Shown here: positions 17,565-27,913 of the stretch, in pieces | Numbering within the stretch: the stretch's first letter is position 1 | Layout: each line of letters starts with the position of its first letter | DNA from: Puniceicoccaceae bacterium | GTDB taxonomy: Bacteria; Verrucomicrobiota; Verrucomicrobiia; Opitutales; JAFGAQ01 | Length of the DNA stretch: 64,000 bases | Assembly: GCA_040224245.1 (NCBI GenBank) | Contig: JBEGIR010000074.1 | Coordinates: forward strand, 48,546-112,545 | Reading direction: 5' to 3' | Translations under genes and position numbers: made by a program | Notes under the pieces: model-generated | What the model was told of the DNA's origin: nothing | What the model saw: only the letters and a program-made list of their open reading frames with translations | The model's database searches: none

Positions 17565-18980
17565 TCAGCGAAGCGCATGAATGGCGCGTCCATCGACCGC
17601 TAGAGCAGCCTCCTTGATGGATTCGGAGATCGTCGGATGTGCATGAACCGTGCGGGCCAGGTCTTCGGCACTACCGCCATATTCCATGTGAGCGACGGCT
17701 GCGGCAATCATTTCGGAAGCCTGGTGCGCGAGAATGTGAACCCCCAGAATGCGGTCGGTCCTGGCATGTGCGATGATTTTCACCAGGCCATGTGCATGAT
17801 CACTGGCGATGGCGCGTCCATTGGCACCAACGTTAAACTTGCCCACACGAATCTCGTCGCCGTGCTGCTCGCGGGCAGCGGCTTCGGTGAGTCCCACCGA
17901 GGCCAATTCGGGATCGGTATAGATGACCCCGGGAATGAGGTCGTGTGCCACATGGCCATGGCCAGTTGCCAGGTATTCGGCCACCGCAACACCCTCTTCT
18001 TCAGCCTTGTGAGCCAGCATGGGACCCGCAATCACATCGCCGATGGCAAAGATTCCCGAGACACGGGTTTCAAAATGGGAGTTGGTCGGGATGCGTCCGC
18101 GCTCATCGAGTTCGATGCCAACCGTATCGAGTCCAAGGCCTTCAGTATAGGCTTTGCGACCTACGGCCACCAATACCTTGCTCGCTTCCAGCATGAGTTC
18201 TGTGCCATCCTTTTCGGCACGTAGCGATACCACATCTCCTGCGATCACGCCCTCGGTGATCCGGGTATCCGTCAGAATGTTCAGGCCCTGTTTTTTGAAA
18301 ATGCGTTCGGCTGCCCGAGCAAGATCCTCATCGTTGCCAGCGGCAATGCGTGGAAGAAACTCCACCACAGTTACCTTACTGCCAAGGCGGTTCCAGACGG
18401 AACCAAGCTCCAGCCCGATCGCACCCGCACCCACGACGATCAGGGATTCCGGCACCTCATGAAAGGCCAGTGCTTCGGTACTGCTGACGATGTGCTCACC
18501 ATCAAGCGGAAGAAACGGCAGCGATACGGGTGCGGAACCAGTTGCGATCAGCGTGTATCGTGTATGGATATCCCGTGCATCATCTTTCTGAAACACGCGA
18601 ATTTTTCCCGGAGCGGTGAGGCTTGCATGCCCCTGAATGTGCTCGATCTTGCGCCCTTGCACAAACTGCTTCACTCCGCCGCGCATGGATTCGATGACGG
18701 ATTTGCGACGATCCTGAAGCACGGAAAGATCCATGCTCACACTTTCGAATCGAATCCCGTGTGCGCTGGCCTGATGCTGCGCAAAGGACAGTTGCTCGGT
18801 GGAATGCAGTAACGCTTTGCTCGGAATGCAGCCCACATTGAGGCAGGTGCCACCCAGGTAAGGGTCTTTCTCAATGAGGGCGGTCTTCAACCCCAGTTGA
18901 GCAGCGCGAATGGCAGCCACATATCCTCCGGGACCCGATCCAATGACAGTCAGGTCAAACTCCTGTTTGCTTTCACTCAT
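17565..18980 (-). CDS. lpdA: Dihydrolipoyl dehydrogenase (E3)
   Basis: 471 aa. This flavoprotein re-oxidises dihydrolipoamide of the 2-oxoacid dehydrogenase complexes and passes electrons to NAD+. FAD site GSGPGGYVAA near the N-terminus, redox disulfide Cys46/Cys51 in GGTCLNVGCIPSK, NAD-binding GAGAIGLELG, a second FAD motif AIGDV, and the C-terminal His-Glu pair in HAHPTISE are all present. It is the last gene of sucA-sucB-lpd, 24 bp after sucB, so it probably serves this complex first. Confidence 0.96.
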   Translation of the reverse strand: MSESKQEFDLTVIGSGPGGYVAAIRAAQLGLKTALIEKDPYLGGTCLNVGCIPSKALLHSTEQLSFAQHQASAHGIRFESVSMDLSVLQDRRKSVIESMRGGVKQFVQGRKIEHIQGHASLTAPGKIRVFQKDDARDIHTRYTLIATGSAPVSLPFLPLDGEHIVSSTEALAFHEVPESLIVVGAGAIGLELGSVWNRLGSKVTVVEFLPRIAAGNDEDLARAAERIFKKQGLNILTDTRITEGVIAGDVVSLRAEKDGTELMLEASKVLVAVGRKAYTEGLGLDTVGIELDERGRIPTNSHFETRVSGIFAIGDVIAGPMLAHKAEEEGVAVAEYLATGHGHVAHDLIPGVIYTDPELASVGLTEAAAREQHGDEIRVGKFNVGANGRAIASDHAHGLVKIIAHARTDRILGVHILAHQASEMIAAAVAHMEYGGSAEDLARTVHAHPTISESIKEAALAVDGRAIHALR

Positions 18981-19004
18981 GACAAATAAACCCTCTCGAT
19001 ACGC

Positions 19005-20339
19005 TTAGATCCCGAACAACAGACGGCTTGGGTTTTCAATGGCCTTTTTGATGTGAATCAGGAAGGTGACTGCTTCCTTGCCGTCCACAATCCTGTGATC
19101 ATAGGACAGAGCGAGGTACATCATCGGACGGATTTTCACCTCTCCATTGATCGCTACCGGGCGCTCCTGTATGCTGTGCATGCCGAGAATTCCACTCTGA
19201 GGCGGGTTGATGATCGGAGTGGAGAGCAAGGAACCGTACACGCCTCCGTTGGAGATGGTAAACACTCCGCCCTGCATGTCCTCAATATTGATTTTACCCT
19301 GCTTCGCCCGCTGTGCATATTCGGCAAGCTGTTGCTCAACCTCTGCAAAACCGAGGGCGTCGCATCCGCGAAGAACGGGAACTACCAGACCTCGCTCGGT
19401 GCCGACAGCGACGCCGATATCGTAGTAGTGGTGAGTGACAACTTCATCCCCGTCGATCTGGGCATTGATACCGGGAACTGCCTTGAGCGCACTGACAGCC
19501 GCCTTCACAAAAAAGGACATGAACCCAAGCTTCACTCCGTGGGCCGCGACAAATTCCTCCTGCATTTGCTTGCGCAGTTGCATCACGGCGCTCATGTCGA
19601 CCTCATTGAAGGTTGTGAGTATGGCAGCTTCATTCTTCACCGACACCAAACGTTCTGCGATCTTGCGCCGGATGGGACTCATGCGCTTGCGCGTGCTGCG
19701 AGCTTCCGATCCAGTTGTGGCTGTAGCAGCGCGTTGAGCAGGTGCAGTGTCGGTAGTATTGGTCGAAGTAGCGGCTGGCGACGCATCTGATTCCTGTTGT
19801 GGTGCCGCTTCCGTTTTCTCTGCATCCGTGGACTGCTCCTGTGCTTCCTGTGCCTTGAGCATGTCAGCCTTGGTGACGCGCCCAGCCTTGCCAGTACCCT
19901 TGACGGTTGAGGGATCGATGCCCGAACTCGCCGCAATGCGTTCGACCGAAGGCGGGTAGCGCTCATCCGATGGTTTTTCCGAGTCATCCTTCTTTGCGGA
20001 AGAGCTGTCTTCGGAGTCCTCGGCTTGGGTATCGGTGCCCTGCGAAGGAGTTGAGGGCTTCGATGTGGGTTTGTCTTCAGCCGAAGCATCGGACTTCGAT
20101 TCCTCAGATTCTGTGATGCGTGCGACAACCTGGCCAATTTTAACCTCGGAATCAGCCTCCACGAGCAGCTCGATCACGCCTGAAATTTCTGCAGTTCCCT
20201 CCGATGTGATTTTGTCGGTTTCCAGTTCGTAGAGCATGTCACCCTTCTGGACAGTGTCGCCATCCTTGCAGTTCCACTGCGTGAGAATGCCGGAGACGAT
20301 GGATTCTCCCAAACTGGGGATTTTTACTTCGTGTTGCAT
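19005..20339 (-). CDS. sucB: 2-oxoglutarate dehydrogenase E2, dihydrolipoyl succinyltransferase
   Basis: 444 aa. One N-terminal lipoyl domain carries the lipoylation site Lys43 ([11 protein letters not shown]). A long, acidic Ser/Glu/Asp/Lys-rich linker (about 78-127) follows, then the E1/E3-binding domain (about 126-162), a second Ala/Thr/Gln-rich linker and the acyltransferase core, with catalytic His in [13 protein letters not shown] and a conserved C-terminal PSRLLFGI end. It forms the core of the complex and transfers the succinyl group to CoA. It lies 27 bp after sucA. Confidence 0.96.
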   Translation of the reverse strand: MQHEVKIPSLGESIVSGILTQWNCKDGDTVQKGDMLYELETDKITSEGTAEISGVIELLVEADSEVKIGQVVARITESEESKSDASAEDKPTSKPSTPSQGTDTQAEDSEDSSSAKKDDSEKPSDERYPPSVERIAASSGIDPSTVKGTGKAGRVTKADMLKAQEAQEQSTDAEKTEAAPQQESDASPAATSTNTTDTAPAQRAATATTGSEARSTRKRMSPIRRKIAERLVSVKNEAAILTTFNEVDMSAVMQLRKQMQEEFVAAHGVKLGFMSFFVKAAVSALKAVPGINAQIDGDEVVTHHYYDIGVAVGTERGLVVPVLRGCDALGFAEVEQQLAEYAQRAKQGKINIEDMQGGVFTISNGGVYGSLLSTPIINPPQSGILGMHSIQERPVAINGEVKIRPMMYLALSYDHRIVDGKEAVTFLIHIKKAIENPSRLLFGI

Positions 20340-20366
20340 GGTAAAATATAAGAGGCAGGGTGAACC

Positions 20367-23120
20367 CTAGATTTCAAACGCATGGGTGACAATTTGCTTT
20401 TGTTCGAGCTTGTGTACCTTTGAAAAACCAGTGGCAGGAGATGTGCTTGCATCGCGTCCACAGTAGTAGGGCTTGGTTCCAAACATGGATTCGAATTGTG
20501 GTGCCAGAAAACTCCACGCACCCATGTTTGCCGACTCCTCCTGACAATAGACAATCTTCAAATCACTTCCGTAAGATTCGACGGTTTCCTTGAGCAAATC
20601 CCGGTTGAGCGGGTAGAACTGTTCGATGCGAAGAACTGCGGCGTTGTCACATCCGGCGGATTCCCGGTGCTCCAGAATATCGTAATAGATTTTTCCCGAG
20701 CAGAGGATCACACGGTCAATTTTGGAGCCGGGTTGTGGGTCTGGGAGAATGCTCTGAAACCCTCCCTCGGTGAACTCTGAAACATCGCTGACCGCAGCTG
20801 GGTGGCGAAGCAGGCTCTTCGGTGCCATGATGATGAGCGGTTTGCGGAAAGGACGCTTCATCTGGCGGCGCAGCACGTGGAAATATTGAGCGGGCGTGGT
20901 GATGTTGCAGACCTGGATGTTGTTCTCCGCGCAAGCCTGCAGATAGCGTTCGAGGCGTGCGGACGAATGCTCAGGCCCCTGTCCCTCATAGCCATGAGGC
21001 AACAGCATTACGAGTCCACTGACCCTTCCCCACTTGGATTCACTGCTGGTAATGAATTGATCGATGATCACTTGTGCGCCATTGGCAAAGTCACCAAACT
21101 GCGCCTCCCAGATGCAGAGCATCTTCGGATATTCGAGGGAATACCCAAAATCAAATCCCAAGACAGCGGCCTCCGACAACAGGGAATTGTGCACACAGAA
21201 CTGTGCCTGTTCATTTGAAAGGTGGTTGAGCGGGATGTACTTGTCCTTGGTTTGGGAGTCCACCAGAACGCAGTGCCGGTGGCTGAAGGTGCCACGCTCG
21301 ACGTCCTGTCCGGAAATGCGAACAGGGGTTCCCTCTTCCAGGAGCGTCCCCCATGCCAGTTGCTCGGCAAATGCCCAGTCGATTCCCGTGCCACTTTCAA
21401 ACTTTCCCCAACGGGTCTTGAGCAATCGGGCAATTTTTGGATTGGCATCCAATCCATCGGGAATCTGCGTAAGAATGCGGGCGACGCGCTTCAGCCGGTC
21501 AGCTTCGACTCCGGTTTCTACATTGTGGAACGTGTAGGGCGGTTGAAACTCTGCGGTCGATCCTGCGAAGGTGGCGATCTTAACCTCTGCCTCTTCGTGT
21601 TCGGCTGAAGATGCCAATTGCTTGGCTTCGTCGAGCCGTGCGGTGTAGTCGTTTTTGATCGAGTCGATCTGCTCAGCCGTCAGCGCTCCCTGATCGATGA
21701 GCTGCTTGCTCAGGCCCTCGGAAATGAGGGGCATGGAAGCGATTTTACGGTAGAGCGTTGGCTGGGTGAAGGCGGGTTCATCGGCTTCATTGTGGCCATG
21801 CCGGCGGTAGCAGACCATGTCGATGAAGACATCGCAGGCAAACTCCTGTCGATATTCGAGCGCAATCTTGCTCACGTGGGCAACGGCAAGCGCGTCATCC
21901 CCATTGACGTGGAAGACGGGGGCCTCGATCATTTTGGCGACATCGGTGCAGTAGTGACTCGAGCGCGCATCAACTGGATCGGTGGTGAAACCGATCTGAT
22001 TGTTAACGACGATGTGGATTGTGCCACCCGTGCGGTACCCCTTGAGCTGGGAAAAATTGAGAACTTCGGCAACAATACCCTGCCCGGCGATGGCGGCATC
22101 CCCGTGGATCAGGATTGGCAGCACGCGCTTGCGCTCGAGGTCACCAATGATGCGCTGTCGGGCGCGTGCACGACCTTCGACGACCGGATTGACGGCCTCA
22201 AGGTGGCTGGGGTTGGCGGACAGTCGGATCGTGACCTCATGTCCGCTTTCGGTAGTCAGGGTGTTGTCGTAACCCAGGTGGTACTTGACATCTCCGTCTC
22301 CCTGAAAGTCACCGGCGATGTGGTGTTCGGAAAATTCGGTGAGTATGGTCTGGTGCGATTTGCCGACAAAATTAGCCAGCACATTCAGGCGGCCGCGGTG
22401 GGCCATGCCCATAACAATCTCGTCAACCGGGAATCGTGGGCAGTGCTGTGCGATGGTATCCAGTGCGGCAATCAGCGTCTCTCCCCCTTCGAGCGAAAAG
22501 CGTTTTTGTCCCACAAAGTTCTTGTGCAGGTAGGACTCAAACTGCTCTGCCTCGATAATCTTTTGCAGGATGCGCACCTGTTCGGGTTCCGAGAATTGGT
22601 GATGAAAATCATTGGGTTCGATCCGGGACTGCAGCCAGCGACGCTTGCGCGCATCCTGAATGTGAACGTATTCCACACCGATGTTGCCGCAGTAGGTGAA
22701 TCGCAGGCGATCAATGAGTTCCTGAACCGTGACATTCAGCCCACCGAGATAGTTGCCGGTATGGATCACCTCCGGCAAATCTTCCGGTGCAAACCCGAGA
22801 CGGTCGAGTGCGAGTCGCGGGTTGATGGGCAACTCGATCATGAGCGGATTGATGGTTGCCTGGGTATGTCCGCGGGAGCGGTAGGCAAACACCGCACCGA
22901 TGGCACGGGCCTGGATTTTGTATTTTCGGTAGGCTACAGCGTCATCTCCTCCGGACGGAGTTGGAGTTGGGGATGAGCCATTGCGGGCACCCGCCAGTTC
23001 AAATCCCTCAAAAAATGCCTGCCACAAGGGATCGAGGTCGTGTTCACCGGATTGCCACTTGGCGTAATTGGCGTCAATCAGGTCTGCATTCCACCGGTTC
23101 GCGAAAGAAAGGTTTTTCAT
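20367..23120 (-). CDS. sucA: 2-oxoglutarate dehydrogenase E1
   Basis: 917 aa from ATG 23120 ([11 protein letters not shown]); six upstream codons are open but atypical. The thiamine-diphosphate enzyme decarboxylates 2-oxoglutarate and loads succinyl onto E2. The N-terminal SucA extension ([10 protein letters not shown] ... [12 protein letters not shown]), [10 protein letters not shown], the ThDP/Mg region ending NNQIGFTT, and the C-terminal pyrimidine-binding half with [20 protein letters not shown] are typical. It is first in the operon. With the PFOR further along, the cell appears to have a complete oxidative step here plus a ferredoxin-linked route for pyruvate. Confidence 0.96.
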   Translation of the reverse strand: MKNLSFANRWNADLIDANYAKWQSGEHDLDPLWQAFFEGFELAGARNGSSPTPTPSGGDDAVAYRKYKIQARAIGAVFAYRSRGHTQATINPLMIELPINPRLALDRLGFAPEDLPEVIHTGNYLGGLNVTVQELIDRLRFTYCGNIGVEYVHIQDARKRRWLQSRIEPNDFHHQFSEPEQVRILQKIIEAEQFESYLHKNFVGQKRFSLEGGETLIAALDTIAQHCPRFPVDEIVMGMAHRGRLNVLANFVGKSHQTILTEFSEHHIAGDFQGDGDVKYHLGYDNTLTTESGHEVTIRLSANPSHLEAVNPVVEGRARARQRIIGDLERKRVLPILIHGDAAIAGQGIVAEVLNFSQLKGYRTGGTIHIVVNNQIGFTTDPVDARSSHYCTDVAKMIEAPVFHVNGDDALAVAHVSKIALEYRQEFACDVFIDMVCYRRHGHNEADEPAFTQPTLYRKIASMPLISEGLSKQLIDQGALTAEQIDSIKNDYTARLDEAKQLASSAEHEEAEVKIATFAGSTAEFQPPYTFHNVETGVEADRLKRVARILTQIPDGLDANPKIARLLKTRWGKFESGTGIDWAFAEQLAWGTLLEEGTPVRISGQDVERGTFSHRHCVLVDSQTKDKYIPLNHLSNEQAQFCVHNSLLSEAAVLGFDFGYSLEYPKMLCIWEAQFGDFANGAQVIIDQFITSSESKWGRVSGLVMLLPHGYEGQGPEHSSARLERYLQACAENNIQVCNITTPAQYFHVLRRQMKRPFRKPLIIMAPKSLLRHPAAVSDVSEFTEGGFQSILPDPQPGSKIDRVILCSGKIYYDILEHRESAGCDNAAVLRIEQFYPLNRDLLKETVESYGSDLKIVYCQEESANMGAWSFLAPQFESMFGTKPYYCGRDASTSPATGFSKVHKLEQKQIVTHAFEI

Positions 23121-23346
23121 TGGCCGTGCCTTACACAATAATCGTTAGCAAAGTCCTACTATGGATTTGTCGAAAAAACAAGTTTCATGGGTTGGGGTTT
23201 CGGAATGTTAAAAGTCGTGATGAGAAGGAGTTGGATTATAAGGACAGGTTGTTTGAAGCGGGGTATGCGCACATTCCGAATTCGTTAATGCGAGGTTGAA
23301 ATTGATGCATTTCACCGTATGCAAGACGAGTTGGAATTGCAATACC

Positions 23347-23580
23347 ATGGCATCTTCTTTGAACGAATCGGAATTCAGGCGGGAACTGCGGGATCTGCTG
23401 CAAGGCGCAGTCGAGGGTCCGAAAGGCAAGCTCGACAGTTATCTGGCTGCGCTGGATCGACTCGACTCGATTGCCGCCGATACTGGACTGGGGTTACCGG
23501 GGGAGCTTCGTCATTTCCTGGCGAAGCGCAGCTACGAAAAGGCAAGGTTCTTTGTCGACAATCTGCCGGAGCCGTCCTAG
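23347..23580 (+). CDS. Small unknown helical protein
   Basis: 77 aa from ATG 23347 (MASSLNESEF); an in-frame earlier start at 23296 would add 17 residues with an unlikely sequence. It is predicted soluble and all-helical with a charged N-terminal half (FRRELRDLLQGAVEGPKGKLD) and ends FFVDNLPEPS. I do not recognise a family. It lies 37 bp upstream of hisC on the same strand and may be co-transcribed with it. Confidence 0.6.
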   Translation: MASSLNESEFRRELRDLLQGAVEGPKGKLDSYLAALDRLDSIAADTGLGLPGELRHFLAKRSYEKARFFVDNLPEPS

Positions 23581-23617
23581 GGTTTCGGTTTTTGGGTAGC
23601 CGTGCTGCCTGCATCCT

Positions 23618-24715
23618 ATGAAGACTACGGTCGCTTTTCGAAAAGGTGTTGAGAACACTCCGCTATACCAGGCAGGTTTGCCGATTGATCTGGTGGCACG
23701 GGAGTATGGACTTGATCCTGCATCCATCGTAAAACTCGCCTCCAATGAAAACCCGCTCGGGCCATCCCCTGCAGCGATGGCAGCGGTGCGGGATGCGGTG
23801 AAGGAACTGCACCGTTATCCGGATGGTGGGGCATGGGAGCTGACGCAACGACTGGCGCGAGAGTATGCGCTCGATGCTGCGCAGTTTGTGATCGGGAATG
23901 GGTCAAACGAAATTCTGGAATTGCTGGCACAGGCCTTCCTGGAGCCGGGTACCAACGCGGTAATGGGCGAATTCCCCTTTGTGGTGTATCCGCTCGTGAC
24001 CCGTCATTTCGGGGCTGAGGTGCGGACAGTGCCGATGCCCGCATTGCGGCACGATCTTGGGGCGATGCTGGATGCGATTGATGAACAGACCCGGTTGATC
24101 TTTTTGGCAAGTCCGAACAATCCGACACCACATGCAGTGAATCGCGAAGAGCTTTTGGAGTTCATCCATGCGCTGCCAGAGCATGTTCTGTTTTGCTTTG
24201 ATGCTGCATATGGGGAATACCTGGAGCAACCGTGGAACCTTTCGGAGTTGATCCGTGATGGACGACCGATCGTTGAGACGCGCACGTTTTCCAAAATCTA
24301 TGGCCTCGCGGGCCTGCGTGTGGGCTATGGCATGGCGCCGGAGTGGATCATCAACCTGCTCAAGCGAACCCGGCAGCCCTTCAGTGTGAATTCCCTTGCC
24401 TTGGCGGGGGCGCTTGCGGCACTGGATGATGAGGAGTTTGTAAAACGCTCCCGCGACGTGAACCATCAGGGCACGGAACAGTTGAAGAACGGATTGCAGT
24501 CTCTTGGATATGAGGTTGAGACAGGATCGGCCAATTTCATTCTGGTGCGTGTTGCTGATGCGTCAGGCGTCTGCGGGGCATTGTTGAAAAAAGGTGTGAT
24601 TGTGCGCTCGATGCAGCCTTTTTCTCTGGACGGAATGATTCGGGTTTCGGTAGGCTCATCACGAGAAAATGATCAATTCCTCAACGCAATTTCGGATCTC
24701 GCGCGTGGAACATGA
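23618..24715 (+). CDS. hisC: Histidinol-phosphate aminotransferase
   Basis: 365 aa. A fold-type I PLP aminotransferase acting in histidine synthesis (imidazole-acetol phosphate to histidinol phosphate). Diagnostic pieces are KLASNENPLGPSPAA near the N-terminus, NGSNEILELL, SPNNPTP, and the PLP-lysine segment TRTFSKIYGLAGLRVGYG. Related paralogues act on phenylalanine or tyrosine precursors, so substrate range is not fixed. No other his genes are nearby. Confidence 0.92.
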   Translation: MKTTVAFRKGVENTPLYQAGLPIDLVAREYGLDPASIVKLASNENPLGPSPAAMAAVRDAVKELHRYPDGGAWELTQRLAREYALDAAQFVIGNGSNEILELLAQAFLEPGTNAVMGEFPFVVYPLVTRHFGAEVRTVPMPALRHDLGAMLDAIDEQTRLIFLASPNNPTPHAVNREELLEFIHALPEHVLFCFDAAYGEYLEQPWNLSELIRDGRPIVETRTFSKIYGLAGLRVGYGMAPEWIINLLKRTRQPFSVNSLALAGALAALDDEEFVKRSRDVNHQGTEQLKNGLQSLGYEVETGSANFILVRVADASGVCGALLKKGVIVRSMQPFSLDGMIRVSVGSSRENDQFLNAISDLARGT

Positions 24716-24736
24716 ATTCGCCAACAGGATTTCGAG

Positions 24737-26050
24737 GTGAACAGTGATCTTGTTTCGCACGGACTGATCTTGATGATCGTCTGGATGTTCTTGTACCTCT
24801 ACGGTTTTCTGGTGGAGGCAATCAAAGCGTATTTGCTGGAGTTTCGCTATCGCGACTTGCGGGAGGATACGGAGCATGAACGGCAATACCTGAAACTGTT
24901 GTTTTCGATTGTCGACAGTGCAAAACGCTACGAGAACACCTTAGGGCCAGTCATGATTGCGGTTGCGATTTCGGTTGCGAGCGTCGCCTGGGTAGGTGGA
25001 CTGGCAATGCTGTTGTCGGCAGGATTGAACAACATGGTGAACCCCTCAACCTGGATCTACCTTGCGTTGCTTCTGGGCTTGAGCGCGGTGTTGCAGGCAG
25101 CGATGCTCAAAATCGTACCAGCTGCGGTGGGAAGTCGCCTGCCGATGGGGCTGATTCGGTGGGCAACTGTTTATGTGATGCTCATGGTGTGGTTGCTCGG
25201 CCCGGTGCGTGGGGGCATCAAACTGGGAGTGCGCCTGCTGGCCTGGATGGGAATCGTACCACCCGCCCCGCCCGCTCCGCTCGACCGGGATTTTCAGATC
25301 CTGGCAACCGGTCGTCGGGATGTGGTCTTTACGCCAGTGACTGAAAAAATCGCCTCAAGAGCACTCGAGCTGAACTCAATTTCCGTCTACGATATCTTGT
25401 TGCCGCGCAATCAGGTGCAGTTGTTTGATCTCAATGAACCCATTGAAGCAAACCTCGAGTTGGCGCGAAAGACCGGCCATACTCGATTTCCATTGTGCGT
25501 GGGGGATCTGGATCACTGCGAAGGGCTCATCCACATCAAAGACATCTTTCGCTTCCGCAAACCATTGGGCGGACTCGACCTGCGCAAAATCATGCGTCCG
25601 ATCCTTCGGGTCGGGCAAGATGAGCCGCTGGACAAAATTCTGCAGGTTCTGCTGACCAAACGGGTTCACATGGCGCTTGTCGAGGATGAGTTTGGCGGCA
25701 TCCTTGGGGTGCTGACGCTGGAACGCATTCTGGAGGAACTTGTGGGTGAGATTCAGGATGAGTTCGACAAGGAGGATCACATGATCGTGCCGCTGAAGAA
25801 AGATTTCTACAAAATTTCGGGACTGACGCCTCTCTATGAGGTGGAGGACCAGTTGGGGGTGGACGATCTCGAAAACGATGACGTTTCTTCGTTTGGCGGA
25901 CTGATCACGCATCATTTGGGAAGAATTCCGTCAGCGGGTGAGCAGATCGAAATCGGCCCGCTCCAGATCATTGTGAAGGAGACGGATGAAACCCGCGTGA
26001 TTTCAACAACGGTCCGGGTATTGTCCTTGCCGGATTTTCCGGAAATTTAA
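24737..26050 (+). CDS. CNNM/CorC-type membrane protein with CBS pair (hemolysin-like)
   Basis: 437 aa from GTG 24737, supported by AGG eight bases upstream. The N-terminal DUF21/CNNM membrane domain has about four helices (1-185). A CBS pair follows (about 215-330; LPRNQVQLFD ... RFPLCVGD ... MALVEDEFGGILGVLTLERILEELVGEI), then a CorC_HlyC transporter-associated domain at the C-terminus. The family is linked to magnesium or cobalt efflux and is often misnamed hemolysin. It is 21 bp downstream of hisC, so probably in the same transcript. Confidence 0.9.
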   Translation: MNSDLVSHGLILMIVWMFLYLYGFLVEAIKAYLLEFRYRDLREDTEHERQYLKLLFSIVDSAKRYENTLGPVMIAVAISVASVAWVGGLAMLLSAGLNNMVNPSTWIYLALLLGLSAVLQAAMLKIVPAAVGSRLPMGLIRWATVYVMLMVWLLGPVRGGIKLGVRLLAWMGIVPPAPPAPLDRDFQILATGRRDVVFTPVTEKIASRALELNSISVYDILLPRNQVQLFDLNEPIEANLELARKTGHTRFPLCVGDLDHCEGLIHIKDIFRFRKPLGGLDLRKIMRPILRVGQDEPLDKILQVLLTKRVHMALVEDEFGGILGVLTLERILEELVGEIQDEFDKEDHMIVPLKKDFYKISGLTPLYEVEDQLGVDDLENDDVSSFGGLITHHLGRIPSAGEQIEIGPLQIIVKETDETRVISTTVRVLSLPDFPEI

Positions 26051-26069
26051 CAAGTGAGAAGGGTCTGAG

Positions 26070-27764
26070 TCAGAGGTCGTGAACGAGAAAGCCTGCGGGG
26101 AAGTTGCGTTTAATCTTTGCGAGAATCTGATCGCGACCGTTGAGATGCTGGAATCGATCCGATGAGAGCAATCGATAGGATTTGACCAGCTGCTGATTGG
26201 GCAGACGTCGCTTGTCCATCTCCTGGCGAAGTAGTTCGAGAAGTGCGGGAGCATCCCTTTGCTGCAGGTAGAGGGTGATGAGTGTTTCCCGCAGGGACGA
26301 ATTGGACGGATGCTTCTGCAGGCAGTGCTCAGCAATCTGTCTCGCGGTTTCAGGGTTCCCCAGCTCCAGAAAAAGCTGAGCGACCGCGAGGTAGCGGTCG
26401 GGTCCGACGGAGGGCAAGCTCAGGAGCGCATCGAGCGATTGTCGTGCACGGAACGCATCTCCTGTGCCCTGATAGGCTGCAGCTTTGAGACTCAGCAAAA
26501 TGGAGTGCGAATCGGGGGACTCTTCCAGTTCGGTGCGGTAAGTCGATTCCAGTGCCTCCAGCGCTCCGAGCGTTCCGGCATAGTCGCGACTGCGCAAACG
26601 CGCTTCGATCAGGATGAATTGGCTCAGGTGTTGTGGGAATTGAGGTGAGAGCTGAGCGTGTGCGGCGACTGCTCGTTCGGTTTGGGGAACATCTCCAAAA
26701 CGGGATGTCAGGATCGCCAGCTGTCGCATCGCTTCAGCGTCGTCGTGGAATTGGGCGAAGTATTCATCGATCCAGTTATGCATGCGAGCTGGCGGATTCA
26801 TTGGGTCGGAATGCTGGTACTGCAGCCGAAGGTGGGTGAGCTGCGCACGGAAGTTCTCGCGATGTTCGAGCGCATAAACCAAGGCGAACCGTCGTGCGCG
26901 TTCGGGCTGGTTTGATTCCACCAGCAGTTCGATGAGTTTTTCGTGCAGTTGCGTGTTTTCGTGAAAGGTATCGAGATGGGATTGCAGCAGAGCGATGCTA
27001 TCACTGATCTTTCCCTCATCTGCGAGCAACTGAGCCTGCAGTGCCCGGCCTTCTGCAAACTGAAGCAGCTGATGCTGCTGCAACCAGTGGCGGGTTGTCT
27101 CCGTGTCGCCAAGGTTTCGATGGGCCGCTGCGATTTGATAACTCACGAGCGCGCGCATGGATCGGGAGAGTTGAAGGTCCTCATGCTGGAGAATGCGCTG
27201 CCCTGCTTCGATGACTGCGGCATCGAATTCGTTTCGGTTTGCAAGAGCAAACAGGTGTTGCAGGTAGGCATCGCGAGCCGTTTCATCCACTCCTGGCAGA
27301 AACTTGATTCCATCGACGACAAGGCTGAGCGCTAATTCGGGGCGCTTCAGGGCGAATTCGTAAAACTCTGACAGGGTTTTCCGGGCGATCAGGTGATCCG
27401 GAACACGCAATAGTCCGTTACGCAGCAAATGAAGTGCTTCACGCAAATCTCCGCTTTCCATGGAATCGAATGCGGCCTCAATGTAGTAGTAACCTCGCTT
27501 TTTCTGGAATGATGCATGAGTGAAGGGAAAAAACAGGGTTTCCAGGTAGGATGCTTCGGCGTAACCACGCCGGAACTTGAAATGAAAGTAGGCTGCCGAA
27601 AAAACGCACACCCATGTAAGGATACCGATGATCAACAGGCAAACTGACAATTTGCCGAGGGCAAAACGGAAGCGCGTGGTGCCGTCCGACATTCGAGAAA
27701 CGGTCGCGAGACCTAGCAGGACCGGGCGCTGTTGGCGAATGCGGGGTTTACTGGATGAGGGCAT
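26070..27764 (-). CDS. Membrane-anchored TPR-repeat protein
   Basis: 564 aa from ATG 27764 (MPSSSKPRIR); 14 upstream codons are open but improbable. A short basic cytoplasmic part is followed by one membrane helix (about 35-58, KLSVCLLIIGILTWVCVFSAAYF) and then some 500 residues of helical repeats in the periplasm, with TPR-like units such as GDLREALHLLRNGLLRVPDH and GDAFRARQSLDALLSLPSV. It probably scaffolds other proteins. It is transcribed away from the exopolysaccharide export genes and may belong to the same function, but that rests on position alone. Confidence 0.8.
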   Translation of the reverse strand: MPSSSKPRIRQQRPVLLGLATVSRMSDGTTRFRFALGKLSVCLLIIGILTWVCVFSAAYFHFKFRRGYAEASYLETLFFPFTHASFQKKRGYYYIEAAFDSMESGDLREALHLLRNGLLRVPDHLIARKTLSEFYEFALKRPELALSLVVDGIKFLPGVDETARDAYLQHLFALANRNEFDAAVIEAGQRILQHEDLQLSRSMRALVSYQIAAAHRNLGDTETTRHWLQQHQLLQFAEGRALQAQLLADEGKISDSIALLQSHLDTFHENTQLHEKLIELLVESNQPERARRFALVYALEHRENFRAQLTHLRLQYQHSDPMNPPARMHNWIDEYFAQFHDDAEAMRQLAILTSRFGDVPQTERAVAAHAQLSPQFPQHLSQFILIEARLRSRDYAGTLGALEALESTYRTELEESPDSHSILLSLKAAAYQGTGDAFRARQSLDALLSLPSVGPDRYLAVAQLFLELGNPETARQIAEHCLQKHPSNSSLRETLITLYLQQRDAPALLELLRQEMDKRRLPNQQLVKSYRLLSSDRFQHLNGRDQILAKIKRNFPAGFLVHDL

Positions 27765-27843
27765 GGATCGGGCAGACTGGCAATGCAGGGGGCAACAAAG
27801 AGACACAGGATGAAGATTTGTTTCTGTTTAACAAGAATTTTAC

Positions 27844-27871
27844 TTGAATTTAGCCGTAGGCAGCTTAGATT
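27844..27871 (+). promoter_or_regulatory. Possible promoter of the exopolysaccharide export genes
   Basis: TTGAAT (27844-27849) and TAGATT (27866-27871) are 16 bp apart in the AT-rich gap between the divergent TPR gene and the beta-barrel gene. Each box matches consensus at four of six positions or slightly better, so this is only a candidate. It would give a leader of about 37 nt. Confidence 0.3.
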
Positions 27872-27913
27872 TCTAAGATTCCTTCCTATCACAACAACTT
27901 AACATCTCCGCTT

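Noticed and set aside
21618..22976. A 452-codon open frame on the plus strand
   Set aside because: Antisense to sucA; a by-product of codon bias.
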